Source of the DNA: CAYTZH01 sp964442285
Lineage (GTDB): Bacteria; Myxococcota_A; UBA9160; JAFDET01
DNA: 64,000 nt
Direction of reading: 5' to 3'
Assembly (NCBI GenBank): GCA_964442285.1
Contig: CAYTZH010000013.1
Span: 1 to 64,000, forward strand
A program made the translations under genes and the position numbers. Shown one piece after another: positions 14,457-22,309 of this stretch; position 1 is the stretch's first letter, and the number at the start of each line of letters is the position of its first letter. The notes below the pieces were generated by a model, which made no database searches, had not been told where the DNA came from, and saw nothing but the letters and a program-made list of their open reading frames with translations.

Positions 14457-17225
14457 ATGGACGAATCCGAGCCGCTGCTGAGCGACCACCCGTCGCGTCT
14501 GTCCGCCGCGCAGGTGCTCGAGGATCTGGACAGCGATCCCGCGCGCGGTCTCTCCGCGGCCGAGGCGGCCCGCCGCCGCGAGCGCTTCGGTCCCAACGCG
14601 GTGGACGACAGCGGGCGCCGCCCGCTCTACCAGCTCCTGCTCGACCAGTTCCGCGACCTGCTGATCGCGGTTCTCTTGCTGGCAGCGGCACTCGCCTACT
14701 ACCTCGACGACCTGCGCGGCGCCACCATCCTGGTGGCGATCATCCTCGTGAACGCCGCCATCGGCTTCTACCAGGAGTACAAGGCCGACCGCCTGATCGA
14801 GCGCCTGCGCGATCTGATGCGCGCGCGGGCGACCGTGATCCGCGACGGCACCACCGGCGAGGTGGAGGAGTCCGACCTCGTGCCCGGCGACATCGTCTTC
14901 GTGGAGGCGGGCGACGCCGTGCCCGCCGATCTGCGCCTCGTCGAGAGCCACGAGTTCGCCACCAACGACTTCACCCTCACGGGGGAGTCCCTGGCGCAGG
15001 AGAAGGACGCGGAGCTGCTGCTGGAGGCCGAGGCGGGCCTCTCCGACCAGGACAACCTCGCCTTCTTCGGGACCTCGGCGGCTCGCGGCAGCGCCACCGG
15101 CATCGTCGTGGCCACCGGCATGGCCACGACCATCGGTCAGATTGCGCGCACCAGCCAGACCATCACTCGGGACCGGTCGCCGCTCCAGCTGGAGATCGCC
15201 GCCCTCGCGCGCACGCTGACCCGGCTCGCCGGGGTCGTCGTCCTCGGGCTGTTCGCCGCCAACGTCCTGCTGCGGGCCGACGAGTTCGGCGACACCCGGT
15301 CGCTCGTGAACGCGAGCCTGCTCTTCGCCATCGGCGTGGCAGCGGCCTGCGTGCCCCAGGGCCTCCCGGCCCAGATCACGGTGGCATTGTCGCTCGGCGT
15401 CGGGCGGCTCGCGCGGGACCGCGCGGTGGTCAAACGGCTCTCCGCGGTGGAGACCCTGGGCTCGACCACCGTGATCTGCTCCGACAAGACCGGGACCATC
15501 ACCCAGAACGAGATGACCATCGTGCGCGGCTGGGCGGGTGGCCGAAGCTTCGAGATTACTGGCGAGGGCTACGACCCGACAGGCGAGATCCTGGAGGACG
15601 GTGCCCCGCTCCCGCCGGAGGATCTGGAGGCGATCAAGCAGTTCTTCCAGCACGGTCTGCTCGCGAGCAACGGCCGCACCCACCCGCCCGACGAGCAGCA
15701 CCCCACCTGGTACGCGGTGGGCGATCCGACGGAGGCGGCCTTCATGCCGCTGGCCATGAAGGCCGGCCTCGACCCGAACGAGCGGATGGCGGGCTTTCCG
15801 CTGCTGTGCGAGCTGCCCTTCGACAGCCGCCGCAAGCGCATGACCATGCTCCGCGAGCACGGGGGCAAGGTCATCGGGTACATGAAGGGGGCCACCGAGA
15901 CCGTGCTCCAGGCCTGCGGGTCGGTGCACCGCGATTGCGGCCCCGAGCCCCTCGACGAGAAGACCCGCGAGGAGATCCTCGCCCGAGCCGAGGCCTTCAG
16001 CGGCTACGCGCTCCGCGTGATCGCCCTCGCCTATCGCGACTTTCCCGACGGCACCCGCGACCTCCCGTTGAAGGAGACCGAGCGCGACTTCGTCTTCGCC
16101 GGGCTGGTCGCCATGATCGATCCGCCGCGACCCGGCGTGGCGGAGGCGATCGCCGAGATGCGCGAAGCGCACGTGCGCATCTTCATGCTGACTGGCGACG
16201 ACCCGGTCACCGCAGCGGCCATCGCTGGACTGATCGGCATGCCGGAAGGCCGGGTGGTGCGGGGCGGCGAGCTGCGCGCGATGTCCGATGCCGAGCTGAA
16301 GCAGCTGCTGGACGCGCCGTCACTGATCTTCTCGCGCGCCTCGCCCACCGACAAGCTGCGGATCGTGGGCCGGATCAAGGAGATGGGCCAGGTCGTGGCG
16401 GTCACGGGCGACGGGGTCAACGACACCCTGTCGCTCAAGCGCGCCGACATCGGGGTCGCCATGGGCCGGCTCGGCTCGGACGTCGCCAAGGAGGCAGCCG
16501 AGATCGTCCTGATCGACGACGACTTCACCACTCTCGTGGGCGCGATCCGCGAGGGCCGCACGATCTTCCAGAACCTCCGCAGCGTCATCCTGTCCTCGAT
16601 CACCTCCAACATCGGCGAGCTGAGCTGCGTGCTGCTGGGCTTCCTGGGCGTCGCCCTCGGCATGCCGATCCCGATCACCGCCGTGCAGATCCTCTCCGTG
16701 GACCTGATCGGCGAGATGCTTCCGCTGATGGCGCTCACCTTCGATCCGGCCGAGCGGACGATGATGCGCCGGCCGCCGCGGGCCCTGGGTGCCCACATCG
16801 TGGACGGGCGCCGGCTGGCGGAGCTCACGCTGTTCGGCACGCTGATGGGGCTGGTGGGCTACGGCGCCTTCAGCATGGTCCTGGCGCGGGGCGCGCCCCT
16901 GGGAGCCGCCCAGGCCGCGGCCTACGTCGGCATCGTGCTCACCCAGTACGTGAACATCCTCTCGCGCCGCACCGAGGGGAGCGTCTTCGGCCGCTATCTC
17001 TTCGCCAACCGTCCGATGTGGCTCGCGCTCCTGGTGTCGTTCGCGGCCGTGGTCACGATGGTGAGCGTGCCGGCCGTCGGCGTGTGGTTCGGCTTCGAGC
17101 CGCTGCGCAGCGGGGACTGGCTGTGGCCCGCGGGCGGCGCGCTGGCCGTCCTCGGCTGCTTCGAGCTGAAGAAGCGGCTCCTCCGCGGGGAGAGGGCGGA
17201 CGCGCAGCGGATCCAGGGCAGCTAG
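14457..17225 (+). CDS. P-type cation-transporting ATPase (P2-like) with altered ion-site residues
   Basis: A 922-residue ATPase with all catalytic parts: the actuator TGES motif, phosphorylation site D343 in ICSDKTGTIT, KGATE nucleotide-binding, TGDD and TGDGVND hinge motifs, and about ten membrane helices. The transport helices depart from Ca- or Na/K-type enzymes: M4 reads VPQGLPAQ where PEGL is normal. M5 keeps NIGE. M6 has VDLIGEMLP where NLVTDGLP is expected. Substrate therefore uncertain (Ca, Mg, Na or H). It is transcribed alone, 64 bp after the small membrane protein gene. Confidence 0.9.
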   Translation: MDESEPLLSDHPSRLSAAQVLEDLDSDPARGLSAAEAARRRERFGPNAVDDSGRRPLYQLLLDQFRDLLIAVLLLAAALAYYLDDLRGATILVAIILVNAAIGFYQEYKADRLIERLRDLMRARATVIRDGTTGEVEESDLVPGDIVFVEAGDAVPADLRLVESHEFATNDFTLTGESLAQEKDAELLLEAEAGLSDQDNLAFFGTSAARGSATGIVVATGMATTIGQIARTSQTITRDRSPLQLEIAALARTLTRLAGVVVLGLFAANVLLRADEFGDTRSLVNASLLFAIGVAAACVPQGLPAQITVALSLGVGRLARDRAVVKRLSAVETLGSTTVICSDKTGTITQNEMTIVRGWAGGRSFEITGEGYDPTGEILEDGAPLPPEDLEAIKQFFQHGLLASNGRTHPPDEQHPTWYAVGDPTEAAFMPLAMKAGLDPNERMAGFPLLCELPFDSRRKRMTMLREHGGKVIGYMKGATETVLQACGSVHRDCGPEPLDEKTREEILARAEAFSGYALRVIALAYRDFPDGTRDLPLKETERDFVFAGLVAMIDPPRPGVAEAIAEMREAHVRIFMLTGDDPVTAAAIAGLIGMPEGRVVRGGELRAMSDAELKQLLDAPSLIFSRASPTDKLRIVGRIKEMGQVVAVTGDGVNDTLSLKRADIGVAMGRLGSDVAKEAAEIVLIDDDFTTLVGAIREGRTIFQNLRSVILSSITSNIGELSCVLLGFLGVALGMPIPITAVQILSVDLIGEMLPLMALTFDPAERTMMRRPPRALGAHIVDGRRLAELTLFGTLMGLVGYGAFSMVLARGAPLGAAQAAAYVGIVLTQYVNILSRRTEGSVFGRYLFANRPMWLALLVSFAAVVTMVSVPAVGVWFGFEPLRSGDWLWPAGGALAVLGCFELKKRLLRGERADAQRIQGS

Positions 17226-17337
17226 CGCCGCCGGTTCGGTCGCCGTCAGCTCCGACCGCGGGTTCCCCGCCGAGCTGGCCCGCCAGGTGGTCGCCGACGC
17301 GAAGCGCGTTCGCCGTGAGGCCGAGTCACCTCCCGGC

Positions 17338-18474
17338 CTAGAAATCGTGGAGGCGCGCGAAGCGATCCCGGTGGAAGGCCTGGTTCCCCCAGGTCGCCTC
17401 GAGGGCACGGGCGCGCTTCAGGTAGAGCCCGGCATCGAACTCGTCGGTCATGCCGATGCCGCCGTGCATCTGGATCAGCTCGTTCGACATGTGGTGCAGG
17501 AAGTCGCCGGCCTTCGCCTTGGCGAGCGAGCAGAATGCGGGCACGTCGTCCGAGCCCGCGTCGATGGCCTGCAGCGCCGCCTCCACGCAGGATCGCGTCA
17601 TCTCCATCTCGGTGAAGAGCCCAGCGGCGCGGTGGCCCAGGGCCTGGAAGCCGCCGATCACCTGCCCGAACTGGACGCGGTTCTTCAGGTAGTCCAGGGT
17701 CATGTCGAAGCTGGCCCCCGCGACGCCGAGCATCTCGGCCGCGAGCCCGGCGCGCGCCCGGTCGAGGATCCCGTCGAGGAGCGCGCCTCCCTCGCCCTCG
17801 CCGCCGAGCAGCGCCGAGGCCGGGACCTCGACGCCGTCGAAGGACACGTTGGCGTAGCCGCGGCTGTCGGCGGTGGCCACGCGCTTGCGCTGGATGCCGG
17901 AAGCATCCGCCTCGACGAGGAAGAGGCTGATGCCCTCCCGATCGCCCGGGGCCCCCCCGCTGCGTGCGGAAACGACGAAGGCGTCCGCCGCCATCCCTTC
18001 GAGCACGTGGGACTTGCTGCCCGAGAGGGCATAGCCGTCGCCGCGCTTCGCCGCCGCGAGCACCGCGCAGTGGGGAGCGTGGCGCGGCCCCTCGTCGATG
18101 GCGAGCGTCGCGATCGCCGAGCCTTCGGCGATCTTCGGGAGCCACGCCTCGCGCTGGTCGACGTCGCCCGCCTGCACGAGCGCCGTCGCGCCGGCGAGAC
18201 CCGAGGCGACGAGGGGCGAGGCGACCAGCTGGCGCCCGAGCTCCTCGGCGACGACGCCGAACGTGACAAACCCCATGTCGACGCCGCCGTCCTTCTCCGG
18301 CACGACGATCCCCGCCCAGCCCATCTCGGCGATCGACTTCCAGGTGTCTGCGTCGAATCCCCGCGGATTGCCGCTGTCGCGCATGGCCCGGAACTTCGCG
18401 ACCGGCGCCTGCTCCCGCGCCCAGGTGTGGGCCTGCTCCTTGAGGAGCTGCTGCTCTTCGGTCAATGCTGCCAT
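17338..18474 (-). CDS. Acyl-CoA dehydrogenase, second subunit of a pair
   Basis: A 378-residue acyl-CoA dehydrogenase: N-terminal helical domain, central beta domain (IATLAIDEGPRHAP, then YALSGSKSHVLEG), and a C-terminal four-helix domain with RVQFGQVIGGFQALGH and QMHGGIGMTDEFDAGLYLKRA. It starts only 10 bp after the other dehydrogenase gene. Adjacent unequal pairs like this form alpha2-beta2 enzymes acting on steroid side-chain or other bulky CoA esters in actinobacteria (FadE/ChsE pairs). A similar heteromer is inferred here. Confidence 0.85.
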   Translation of the reverse strand: MAALTEEQQLLKEQAHTWAREQAPVAKFRAMRDSGNPRGFDADTWKSIAEMGWAGIVVPEKDGGVDMGFVTFGVVAEELGRQLVASPLVASGLAGATALVQAGDVDQREAWLPKIAEGSAIATLAIDEGPRHAPHCAVLAAAKRGDGYALSGSKSHVLEGMAADAFVVSARSGGAPGDREGISLFLVEADASGIQRKRVATADSRGYANVSFDGVEVPASALLGGEGEGGALLDGILDRARAGLAAEMLGVAGASFDMTLDYLKNRVQFGQVIGGFQALGHRAAGLFTEMEMTRSCVEAALQAIDAGSDDVPAFCSLAKAKAGDFLHHMSNELIQMHGGIGMTDEFDAGLYLKRARALEATWGNQAFHRDRFARLHDF

Positions 18475-18484
18475 CGTTCCTTCC

Positions 18485-19708
18485 TCAGCCGCGCTGGGTG
18501 TTCTCGGGTAGGCCCAGGATGTTCTTGGCGATGATGTTGTTCTGGATCTCGAACGAGCCGCCGTAGATCGAGACCGCCTTGCCCATCAGCCAGCCACGGA
18601 CCGCGGCGAGCTCCGATGAGGTGAAGCCTTCGCCTTCCCAGCCGAGGCCCTGGTGGCCCATGATCTCGATCAGCAGCTCGGAGCGCGCCTGTGCCACGGA
18701 GGAGGCCGCGTTCTTCAGGATCGACGCCGCGGCGCTGACCTTGGCGTTGCCGCGGGACTCGGCGAAGACCCGCTCGATCGTCAGCGACTGGGCCCGGGCG
18801 TTCATCATGTGGTCGGCGAGCCGCATCCGCAGCTCCGGGTCGGCGAGGCGCCCCTGCTCGTCGACGCCCACGTAGTCCTTCGCGAGCTCACGCAACGGCT
18901 TCTTCGGTCCGCCGCCCGCCGCGCCGGAGCCCACGGTGGTCTGGCTCTGCCGCTCGTGCTGCAAGAGCCGCTTCCCCACCGACCAGCCGCCGTTCAGGGG
19001 GCCGAGCAGCTGGTCCTTGCTCGTCACTGCGTCGTTGAAGAACGTCTCGCAGAAGGGTGACGAGCCGCCGATCAGACGGATCGGCCGCGTCTCGATGCCG
19101 GGCTGGTCCATGTCCAGCATGAGGAAGCTGATGCCGTCGCGCTTCGGCGCGTCGGGATCGGTGCGCACGAGGCAGCCGATCCACTGGGCGACGTCGGCCC
19201 CCGAGGTCCAGGTCTTCTGGCCGTTCACCTTCCAGTGATCGCCCATGTCCTCGGCCCTGCACTGGAGCGAGGCGAGGTCCGAGCCCGCGTTCGGCTCGCT
19301 GTAGCCGAGCGCCCAGAACACCTCGCCGCGGCAGATCGGCGGGAGGTGCTGCCGCTTCTGCTCCTCGGTGCCGTACTCGAGGATCGTCGGGCCGACCATC
19401 GTGATGCCCATGCCGGCGATACGGATGAGCGGATTGAAGGCCTCGGCGCGAGCGAGCTCCTGCTCGAGCACCCTGGCCTGGCGCTGAGTCAGGCCGCCGC
19501 CGCCGTACTCCGCCGGCCAGGTGGGGGTGCCCCAGCCCTTCTCGCCGAGCCGCCGGGCCCAGGCGAGGGCGTCGGGCTCCGAGGCGTCGATCACCTCCCG
19601 TCCCATCAGGACGCCGGCGCGCCCCTTGAGCGACTCGGGAAAGCTCTCCTCGATCCAGGCGCGGGCCTCCGCGCGAAACGCCTCCAGCTCTTGCTTCGTG
19701 TCCGTCAT
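18485..19708 (-). CDS. Acyl-CoA dehydrogenase, first subunit of a pair
   Basis: A 407-residue dehydrogenase of the longer subfamily. It has FPESLKGRAG early, EYGGGGLTQRQARVLEQELA, ALGYSEPNAGSDLASLQCRA (FAD/substrate loop), NGQKTWTSGADVAQW, LIEIMGHQGLGWEG, and the C-terminal IYGGSFEIQNNIIAKNILGL. Electrons would pass to an electron-transfer flavoprotein. It is the first gene of a two-gene operon (10-bp spacing) divergent from the Old Yellow Enzyme gene. The 141-bp divergent region shows no clear repeat. Confidence 0.88.
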   Translation of the reverse strand: MTDTKQELEAFRAEARAWIEESFPESLKGRAGVLMGREVIDASEPDALAWARRLGEKGWGTPTWPAEYGGGGLTQRQARVLEQELARAEAFNPLIRIAGMGITMVGPTILEYGTEEQKRQHLPPICRGEVFWALGYSEPNAGSDLASLQCRAEDMGDHWKVNGQKTWTSGADVAQWIGCLVRTDPDAPKRDGISFLMLDMDQPGIETRPIRLIGGSSPFCETFFNDAVTSKDQLLGPLNGGWSVGKRLLQHERQSQTTVGSGAAGGGPKKPLRELAKDYVGVDEQGRLADPELRMRLADHMMNARAQSLTIERVFAESRGNAKVSAAASILKNAASSVAQARSELLIEIMGHQGLGWEGEGFTSSELAAVRGWLMGKAVSIYGGSFEIQNNIIAKNILGLPENTQRG

Positions 19709-19849
19709 CTACGGGTCTCCTCATCGGGACAGCGGGGTCGCAAGAGCCTACCAGATCGCGTTCGCGCCGTTCTCGACGAGCTGCAGGCTATCCTCGGCCC
19801 TCCTCCCGCCCCGGATCCGCGAGGCGGAGCACCCGAAAGGCAGCCCCTC

Positions 19850-21151
19850 ATGGACCCCGCCCTGCGATCTCCCCTCGTCCTTCCCTGCGGCGCCGAGCTG
19901 CCGAACCGGGTGGCCAAGGCCGCCATGACCGAGGGGCTGGCGACCGCCGACGGCCGCGCCACCCGGGAGCTCGAGCGCCTCTACGGCCTCTGGTCCGACG
20001 GCGGCGCCGGCCTGCTGCTCTCGGGCAACATCCTCGTGGACCGCGATCACCTGGAGCGGCCCGGCAACGTGGTGATCCACGGCGAGCCCGACGCCGACCG
20101 CCTCGCGCGGCTCGGGCGCTGGGCCGAGACCGCCACCCGGGCCGGCAACCACTTCTGGGCCCAGCTCAGCCACGGCGGCCGCCAGGTGATGAAGCGCGTG
20201 AACCCCCACCCCAAGGCCCCGTCGGCGGTGCGGCTCGGCCTGCCCGGCGGCCAGTTCGGCGAGCCGGTGGCCCTGACCGCCGCGGAGATCGACACCCTGG
20301 TGGAGCGCTTCGCCACGGCCGCCGCGGCCGTACAGCAGGCCGGTTTCACGGGCGTCCAGGTGCACGCCGCCCACGGCTACCTGCTGTCCTCCTTCCTGAG
20401 CCCACGCGCGAATCGGCGCGAGGACGAGTACGGCGGCTCCCTCGCCAACCGGGCGCGCGTCCTCCTGCGCGTGGTGGGTCGGATCCGCGAGCGGGTGGGC
20501 CCGGCCTTCCCGGTGTCGGTGAAGCTCAACAGCGCCGACTTCCAGCGCGGCGGCTTCGCCTTCGAGGACAGCCTCGCCGTGGCGGCGTTGCTGGAGGAGG
20601 CGGGGATCGACCTGATCGAGATCTCCGGCGGCAACTACGAGCAGCCCCGGCTGCTCGGCATCGAGGGCATGGAGCGGGCGGAGGAGCAGAACGTCGCCCC
20701 GTCCACCGCGGCGCGGGAGGCCTACTTCGTGGACTTCGCCCAGGCCATGCAGCAGAAGGTGACGATCCCCCTCATGGTCACCGGCGGCTTCCGGTCCCGC
20801 GCCGCCATGGAGTCGGCCCTCGCCAGCGGCGCCGCCGACGTGATCGGGATCGGCCGGCCATTCTGCACCGTGCCCGACGCCGCCCTTCAGCTCTTCGAGG
20901 GCGCCGAGCGGCTGCCGAGCCCCGAGCACGACCTGGCCCTCATCCCGCCCCGGCTGGGCTTCCTGAAGCGGCTGCAGCTGCTGAAGACCCTCGACGGCTT
21001 CGCGGTCCAGTACTGGTTCTACGGCCAGCTCTACGCCCTGGGCCGCACCGGCCGCACCGCCCCGGATCTCCGCCCCCTCGCTGCGGTGCGGGAGGTGGAG
21101 CGGATGAATCGCACGCTGATGCGCGAGCGCGGCGCGCTCGACGGGGCGTAG
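19850..21151 (+). CDS. NADH:flavin oxidoreductase / Old Yellow Enzyme family
   Basis: A 433-residue FMN TIM-barrel reductase, start at ATG 19850. Family marks are the N-terminal LPNRVAKAAMTEGLA, FWAQLSHGGRQ, GFTGVQVHAAHGYLLSSFLS with substrate-binding His and Tyr, SPRANRREDEYGGS.ANRARVLL, and phosphate-binding VTGGFRSRAAME with GIGRPFC. It probably reduces an activated C=C bond of an enone or enoyl compound. It is divergent from the acyl-CoA dehydrogenase pair and may act in the same pathway. Confidence 0.9.
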   Translation: MDPALRSPLVLPCGAELPNRVAKAAMTEGLATADGRATRELERLYGLWSDGGAGLLLSGNILVDRDHLERPGNVVIHGEPDADRLARLGRWAETATRAGNHFWAQLSHGGRQVMKRVNPHPKAPSAVRLGLPGGQFGEPVALTAAEIDTLVERFATAAAAVQQAGFTGVQVHAAHGYLLSSFLSPRANRREDEYGGSLANRARVLLRVVGRIRERVGPAFPVSVKLNSADFQRGGFAFEDSLAVAALLEEAGIDLIEISGGNYEQPRLLGIEGMERAEEQNVAPSTAAREAYFVDFAQAMQQKVTIPLMVTGGFRSRAAMESALASGAADVIGIGRPFCTVPDAALQLFEGAERLPSPEHDLALIPPRLGFLKRLQLLKTLDGFAVQYWFYGQLYALGRTGRTAPDLRPLAAVREVERMNRTLMRERGALDGA

Positions 21152-21177
21152 CGGGAGAGGGCCGGAGTGCTTCGCCG

Positions 21178-21207
21178 CGCGGGTCGGGCCGACGGGCCCG
21201 ACCCGCG
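21178..21207. terminator. Strong hairpin between convergent genes
   Basis: A perfect 13-bp inverted repeat (CGCGGGTCGGGCC at 21178-21190, its complement at 21195-21207) with a 4-nt loop fills the 66-bp gap between the convergent reductase and aldolase genes. There is no T-run, but position and stability suit a bidirectional transcription stop or mRNA 3' end. Confidence 0.55.
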
Positions 21208-21217
21208 TGGGAGCGAG

Positions 21218-22105
21218 CTAGGTGCGCGAGGCGTCGAAGATGCTCTGGATCGATTCGTCGAGCAGCTTGTCGAACTCGGCGTCGGACTGCTGGGCGCTCA
21301 GGCCCTCGGTGAGCGCGCGCGAGAAGCTGGCGATCATGCCGTGGTTGCGCGCCAGCCGCTCGTTGGCCTCCGCCCGGCTGTAGCCGCCGGAGAGCGCCAC
21401 CACCCGGATCATGTTCGGGTGCTCGATGCAGTCCCGGTAGAAGTCGTCCTGGCTCGGCAGCGTGAGCTTGAACATCACCTTCTCGTCGGCCGAGAGCGCC
21501 TTCAGGTGCTCGAGCAGCGAGGCCTTGAGGATCGCCTCCGCCTCCGCCTTCTGCGGGCTCTTGATGTCGACCTCGGGCTCGATGATGGGCACGAGGCCCG
21601 CCGCCACGATGCGCCGGCCGATCTCGAACTGCTGCGCGACGTTGGCCTCGATGCCCGCCTGGTTGGCGAGCTTGACCACCGAGCGCATCTTGGTGCCGAA
21701 GACGCCGTTCTGCTTCGCCCGCTCGAGGAGCGAGTCGAGGTCGGGCATCGGCTTCATGAGCTGGACGCCGTCCTTCTCCTCGGCGAGGCCCTTGTCCACC
21801 TTCAGGAAGGGGACCACGTTCTTGTCTTCCCACAGGTAGCGGGCCGACGGCTTGCCGCCGATCTCGCGGTCCATCGTCATCTCGAAGAGGATCGCGCCGA
21901 GGATGCGATTGCCGTGGAAGCTCGGGCTCATGACGATGCGGGTGCGCATCTCGTGGACCTTGTCGAACATCTCGGCCTCGCCCGAGTAGCCGCTCTCGGG
22001 AACGCCGTAGAGGCGCAGGGCCTTGGGCGTGCTGCCGCCGCTCTGGTCCAGCGCGGCGATGAAGCCGTTGGCGGTGCGCACCTTGTCGAGTTGCTGCTGG
22101 TTCAT
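21218..22105 (-). CDS. Class I fructose-bisphosphate aldolase
   Basis: A 295-residue class I aldolase of the bacterial type (about 296 residues in the family). It reads TANGFIAALDQSGGSTPKAL at the start, FGTKMRSVVK and PIIEPEVD in the barrel, and probable Schiff-base Lys213 in MFKLTLP, with ALSGGYSR as the phosphate loop. It interconverts fructose 1,6-bisphosphate with dihydroxyacetone phosphate and glyceraldehyde 3-phosphate. An AGGAGG ribosome site lies just upstream. The 204-bp gap before it (22106-22309) holds no gene I can recognise and probably carries its promoter. Confidence 0.92.
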   Translation of the reverse strand: MNQQQLDKVRTANGFIAALDQSGGSTPKALRLYGVPESGYSGEAEMFDKVHEMRTRIVMSPSFHGNRILGAILFEMTMDREIGGKPSARYLWEDKNVVPFLKVDKGLAEEKDGVQLMKPMPDLDSLLERAKQNGVFGTKMRSVVKLANQAGIEANVAQQFEIGRRIVAAGLVPIIEPEVDIKSPQKAEAEAILKASLLEHLKALSADEKVMFKLTLPSQDDFYRDCIEHPNMIRVVALSGGYSRAEANERLARNHGMIASFSRALTEGLSAQQSDAEFDKLLDESIQSIFDASRT

Positions 22106-22309
22106 GGATCCTCCTCTCGTCGTGGCCGGCTCGTGGCGTCGACGAACCGCCGCAGGGTAGCGCCTCGGGCCCGCCGGGGCCGTCCTCGTCGGGCGCGCGG
22201 GGGGCCGGCGGCGATCCGGCGGCGGGCCGTGCATCCCCCGACCCACCCTCCCCGCCCGGCCCGCGCCACGAGTGTCGCCGAGCCGTCACTTCGCCCCGGA
22301 CTTCGGCAG

